Assembly (NCBI GenBank): GCA_964630775.1
Contig: CAZVYY010000005.1
Span: forward strand, 1 to 64,000
DNA from: Anaeroglomus sp964630775
GTDB taxonomy: Bacteria; Planctomycetota; Phycisphaerae; Sedimentisphaerales; Anaerohalosphaeraceae
DNA length: 64,000 nucleotides
Direction: 5' to 3'
The notes under the pieces were generated by a model. The model saw only the letters and a program-made list of their open reading frames with translations, did no database searches and was not told the DNA's origin. Below, in pieces: positions 61,160-64,000 of this stretch (position 1 is the first letter of the stretch; every line of letters begins with the position of its first letter). A program made the position numbers and the translations under genes.

Positions 61160-62725
61160 ATGCGAGAGATGATTATTTCGTTGCTGACTTGTATGCTGGC
61201 TTTTTCGGGTGGGGTATATGGGGCGGCGGCGGTCATTCCCTTTGAAATCAATGCCGGATTTACCATCAATAACCCCATCGACCAGGCCGTGCTGGAGAGT
61301 CTCACCGAGCACCAGATTGCCCCTGCCAACCGGTGTTCCGATGAAGTCTTTGTCCGTCGGATATATATCGATTTAATTGGCACGCTTCCGACCGCTCAGG
61401 AAGTGCGTAAGTTCCTTGGCGACAAGCGGTTGGATAAACGCACCAAACTGGTCGATACCCTGCTTGCCCGCGATGAATTCGCCGCCTACTGGACCCTGAA
61501 ATGGTGCGATGTCCTGCGGGTCAAGGCCGAATACCCGGTCAATCTGTGGCCCAACGCCGTGCAGGCTTACCACCGCTGGATTTTCGAGTCGGTCCGCGAT
61601 AATAAACCCTATGACGAATTTGCCCGCCAGTTACTGACTGCCAGCGGCAGCAATTTCCGCGTCCCGCCGGTCAATTTCTATCGGGCCATCCAGGGCCGAA
61701 AGCCCGCCGATATCGCAGAAGCCGCAGCGCTAACCTTCATGGGTACACGCCTGAAGACCTGGTCGCAGGAACGCCGCCAGGAACTGGAAGCGTTCTTCTC
61801 GCGGGTTGCTTACAAAAGCACCGCCGAATGGAAGGAAGAAATCGTCTATCCCGACCCCGCCCAGACAGAGCCATTGGAAGCGGTTTTTCCCGATGGAACC
61901 AAAATCAACATCGGCCCCGACGACGACCCGCGTAAGGTGTTTGCCGACTGGCTGATTCAGCCGGACAATCCCTGGTTCGCCCGGGCGATGGCCAATCGCG
62001 TCTGGTCGTGGCTGATGGGCCGAGGCATCATCCACGAACCGGATGATATCCGCCCGGATAATCCCCCAGCCAATCCTGCTTTATTGAAGTATCTGGAAGC
62101 TGAACTGGTACAGTCCGACTGGAACATCAAACACTTGTTCAAGCTCATTTGCACCTCGCGCACCTACCAGCAATCCTCAATTCCGCAAAGCGATAATCCC
62201 AAAGTCGAAGCCCTCTTTGCCTGTTATCCGCCGCGGCAAATGGATGCGGAAGTGCTTATTGACGCCCTGTGTTATCTGGGCGGCACCGAAGTCAAGTACT
62301 CCAGCCCCATCCCTGAACCATTTACATTCATCCCCGACGAACACCGCACCATCGAACTGGCCGACGGCAGCATCACCAGCCAGTTCCTCGAAATGTTCGG
62401 CCGCCCCGCGCGCGATACCGGCCTCGAATCCGAACGCAGCAGCCATCCCACCGATGTGCAGCGGCTGTTTATGCTCAATTCCTCCGACGTGCGCAAAAAG
62501 ATTACCCAAAGCCCGCTGCTGCGAAAAATCTTTGACGCCGGCAGAGGCAAACCCCGCGAGATGATCGCCAGCCTCTATATCACCATTTTATCGCGTTATC
62601 CGACGCCCCAGGAATATCAAACCATCGAAACGCATTTTGCCGCCAAGCGAAACCGCTCCGGCGAAGCCGCCGAAGATTTAGCCTGGGCCTTGCTCAACAG
62701 CAGAGAATTCTTATTCCGGCATTAA
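61160..62725 (+). CDS. DUF1549/DUF1553 domain protein
   Basis: Exported protein of 521 residues, from a family greatly expanded in Planctomycetota. Signal peptide about 1-22 (IISLLTCMLAFSGGVYG). DUF1549 spans about 30-235 (DEVFVRRIYIDLIGTLPTAQ, then DEFAAYWTLKWCDVLRV). DUF1553 spans about 265-515 (NPWFARAMANRVWSWLMGRG, then IKHLFKLICTSRTYQQSS). No cytochrome c-like CxxCH segment is present, unlike longer family members. The function is unknown. The DUF1501 gene starts 21 bp downstream, the usual pairing in this phylum. ATG 61160 has a weak ribosome site; GTG 61148 is a possible alternative four codons earlier. Confidence 0.88.
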   Translation: MREMIISLLTCMLAFSGGVYGAAAVIPFEINAGFTINNPIDQAVLESLTEHQIAPANRCSDEVFVRRIYIDLIGTLPTAQEVRKFLGDKRLDKRTKLVDTLLARDEFAAYWTLKWCDVLRVKAEYPVNLWPNAVQAYHRWIFESVRDNKPYDEFARQLLTASGSNFRVPPVNFYRAIQGRKPADIAEAAALTFMGTRLKTWSQERRQELEAFFSRVAYKSTAEWKEEIVYPDPAQTEPLEAVFPDGTKINIGPDDDPRKVFADWLIQPDNPWFARAMANRVWSWLMGRGIIHEPDDIRPDNPPANPALLKYLEAELVQSDWNIKHLFKLICTSRTYQQSSIPQSDNPKVEALFACYPPRQMDAEVLIDALCYLGGTEVKYSSPIPEPFTFIPDEHRTIELADGSITSQFLEMFGRPARDTGLESERSSHPTDVQRLFMLNSSDVRKKITQSPLLRKIFDAGRGKPREMIASLYITILSRYPTPQEYQTIETHFAAKRNRSGEAAEDLAWALLNSREFLFRH

Positions 62726-62746
62726 AATGGTTGAGGACCTTAAACC

Positions 62747-64000
62747 ATGAAGCAGAATAGATCAAACATCCAAACCCTGAACCGCCGCGATATGCTCAAG
62801 TGGTTGTTCGGCACCGCGGTCGCACCGGCCATCATCGAACCGGCCCGCCTGTTCGCCCAGGCCGCGCCGCCGCCTGCACCTGCCAAAGCCATCATTCAAA
62901 TCTGGATGTGGGGCGGCCCGTGCCATCTGGATACCTTCGACCCCAAGCCCGACGCCGGCGATGCCTACACCGGCCCGTTCACAAAGCCCATTGCCACAAA
63001 CGTCGATGGCATCCGCATCGGCGAAATGCTCCCGCTGCTGGCCAAACAGGCCGACAAATATTCCCTCATCCGCAGCATGACCCATCGCAGCAACGCCCAC
63101 GAGACCGCGACTTACATGATGCAGACCGGCCGCAATCCCGGCGAGCGGCTGGTCTATCCGTCCATGGGAGCGGTGGTCTCGCTGTTCAAAGGCTATGACC
63201 ACGGATACAAAAGCCTGATTCCGCCGTATGTCGTATTGACCACGGCGCTGGGCCGTTTTTCGGAAGTGGGATTTCTCGGCCCAAAATACAAGCCGTTCGT
63301 CACCGGCGGCGACCCCAATAAAACGCCGTTTGCCGTCGAAGGCATTGTCGCCGAAGGCATCACCGAACAGCGACAGAAAGACCGCCGCCAACTGCTGAGC
63401 AGTCTCGATTCGCTGGGTCAGGCCCTCCCGGACAACGACGAATTCAAACGCTTCGACCAGTGCCAGAACAACGCCTACGAAATGATCCTTGGCGATGCCC
63501 GCAAGCTGTTCGATTTATCCCAGGAAAAAGCAGAACTCCGTGACCAGTATGGACGGACCACCTTCGGCCAGTCCTGCCTCATGGCCCGCCGCCTGGTCGA
63601 GCACGGTGTCCCCTACGTCGCGATTAACTACGGCGGCTGGGATACCCACAAGCAGCATTTCGAGACGATGCGCCGCAAACTCCCCGAATACGACAAAGGC
63701 CTGGCGACCCTCCTGCAGGATTTATCCAGCCGCGGCCTGCTGGACAGCACCATCGTCTCCAGCTATGGCGATTTCGGCCGCACACCCAAAGTCCAGTGGG
63801 AAGAGCCCTGGAACGGCGGACGCGGACACTACGGCAATTGTTTTTCGGCCCTCGTCGCCGGCGGCGGCTTCAAGGGCGGCTGCGTGGTCGGTGCTTCCGA
63901 TGCCCGCGGCGAAGAAGTCGCCCAGCGTCCTGTCTATCCGCAGGATTTAATCGGCACTTTTTACCAGTTGATGGGCATTGACCCCGACGGCCCGATGCCC
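62747..64000 (+). CDS. DUF1501 family Tat-exported protein (partial, cut by window end)
   Basis: The first 418 codons of a DUF1501 protein; the frame runs to the last base without a stop. A twin-arginine signal (NRRDMLKWLFG, residues 12-22) is followed by a hydrophobic/Ala-rich segment. The mature part starts IIQIWMWGGPCHLDTFDPKP, the family's sulfatase-like metal-binding signature, followed by SLIRSMTHRSNAHETATYMM; later VSSYGDFGRTPKVQ. DUF1501 is related to the alkaline phosphatase superfamily and its activity is unknown. AGGA lies about 9 nt before the ATG. Partner of the DUF1549/DUF1553 gene just upstream; both products are exported. Confidence 0.92.
   Translation, partial: MKQNRSNIQTLNRRDMLKWLFGTAVAPAIIEPARLFAQAAPPPAPAKAIIQIWMWGGPCHLDTFDPKPDAGDAYTGPFTKPIATNVDGIRIGEMLPLLAKQADKYSLIRSMTHRSNAHETATYMMQTGRNPGERLVYPSMGAVVSLFKGYDHGYKSLIPPYVVLTTALGRFSEVGFLGPKYKPFVTGGDPNKTPFAVEGIVAEGITEQRQKDRRQLLSSLDSLGQALPDNDEFKRFDQCQNNAYEMILGDARKLFDLSQEKAELRDQYGRTTFGQSCLMARRLVEHGVPYVAINYGGWDTHKQHFETMRRKLPEYDKGLATLLQDLSSRGLLDSTIVSSYGDFGRTPKVQWEEPWNGGRGHYGNCFSALVAGGGFKGGCVVGASDARGEEVAQRPVYPQDLIGTFYQLMGIDPDGPMP

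Overview
The window looks like a chromosomal segment from a Planctomycetota bacterium, most likely class Phycisphaerae or a relative. This is an inference from gene content: paired DUF1549/DUF1553 and DUF1501 genes, Tat-exported Gfo/Idh/MocA oxidoreductase, DUF1080 domains, an ECF sigma factor beside a FecR-LamG protein, a PEP-CTERM protein, a dockerin-like C-terminal repeat, and many secreted glycoside hydrolases. No rRNA, tRNA, CRISPR array, transposase or phage gene was seen.

Layout. 1-6.7 kb: a small unknown ORF, an exported oxidoreductase plus a HEAT/double-DUF1080 protein (candidate 3-keto-glycoside pathway), and a GH18 lipoprotein. 6.9-13.3 kb: an amino-sugar salvage run (nucleotidyltransferase, NahK-like kinase, NagB/PIG-L fusion) followed by avtA and a CYTH protein. 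13.3-16 kb: YbaK-type deacylase, RluA-type pseudouridine synthase, M48 lipoprotein protease. 16.2-24.6 kb: a minus-strand type IV pilus/type II secretion-like operon, pilM-N-O-(P-like)-B-T-C plus two pseudopilins. 25.2-30.4 kb: cold-shock gene with strong promoter, leader and terminator, then ECF sigma, FecR-LamG and a secreted LamG/Ig/dockerin-like protein. 30.4-41.9 kb: ispD, a degenerate hybrid histidine kinase, a second GspE ATPase, a minus-strand operon of mtnA with glycosyltransferase and methyltransferase genes, and umuDC. 42-43.1 kb: a PEP-CTERM protein. 43.5-58.9 kb: a seven-gene plus-strand polysaccharide-degradation cluster (GH27, GH3, GH97, GH27, GH43, CE1 esterase with an SGNH-like tail, GH116). 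59-64 kb: a small membrane protein, a clan GH-A-like protein, and the DUF1549/DUF1553 and DUF1501 pair, the latter cut by the window edge.

How the parts fit. The carbohydrate cluster contains three candidate alpha-galactosidases together with beta-glucosidase/xylosidase, GH43 and esterase activities, which suggests a galactose-decorated hemicellulose such as acetylated xylan, galactomannan or galactoglucomannan as substrate. No SusC/D pair or transporter is in the window. The sigma/FecR-LamG pair could sense surface glycans.

The most unusual observations are: (1) a dispersed intergenic repeat family, seen at five places, that starts with a palindromic ACCCAACGGGTA-type box and sits either directly after a stop codon or in the 5' leader of a gene; (2) an apparently circularly permuted NPCBM domain inserted into the C-terminal domain of the first GH27; (3) a hybrid histidine kinase whose phosphoacceptor His is Tyr and whose ATP lid is degenerate, but whose receiver domain is intact.
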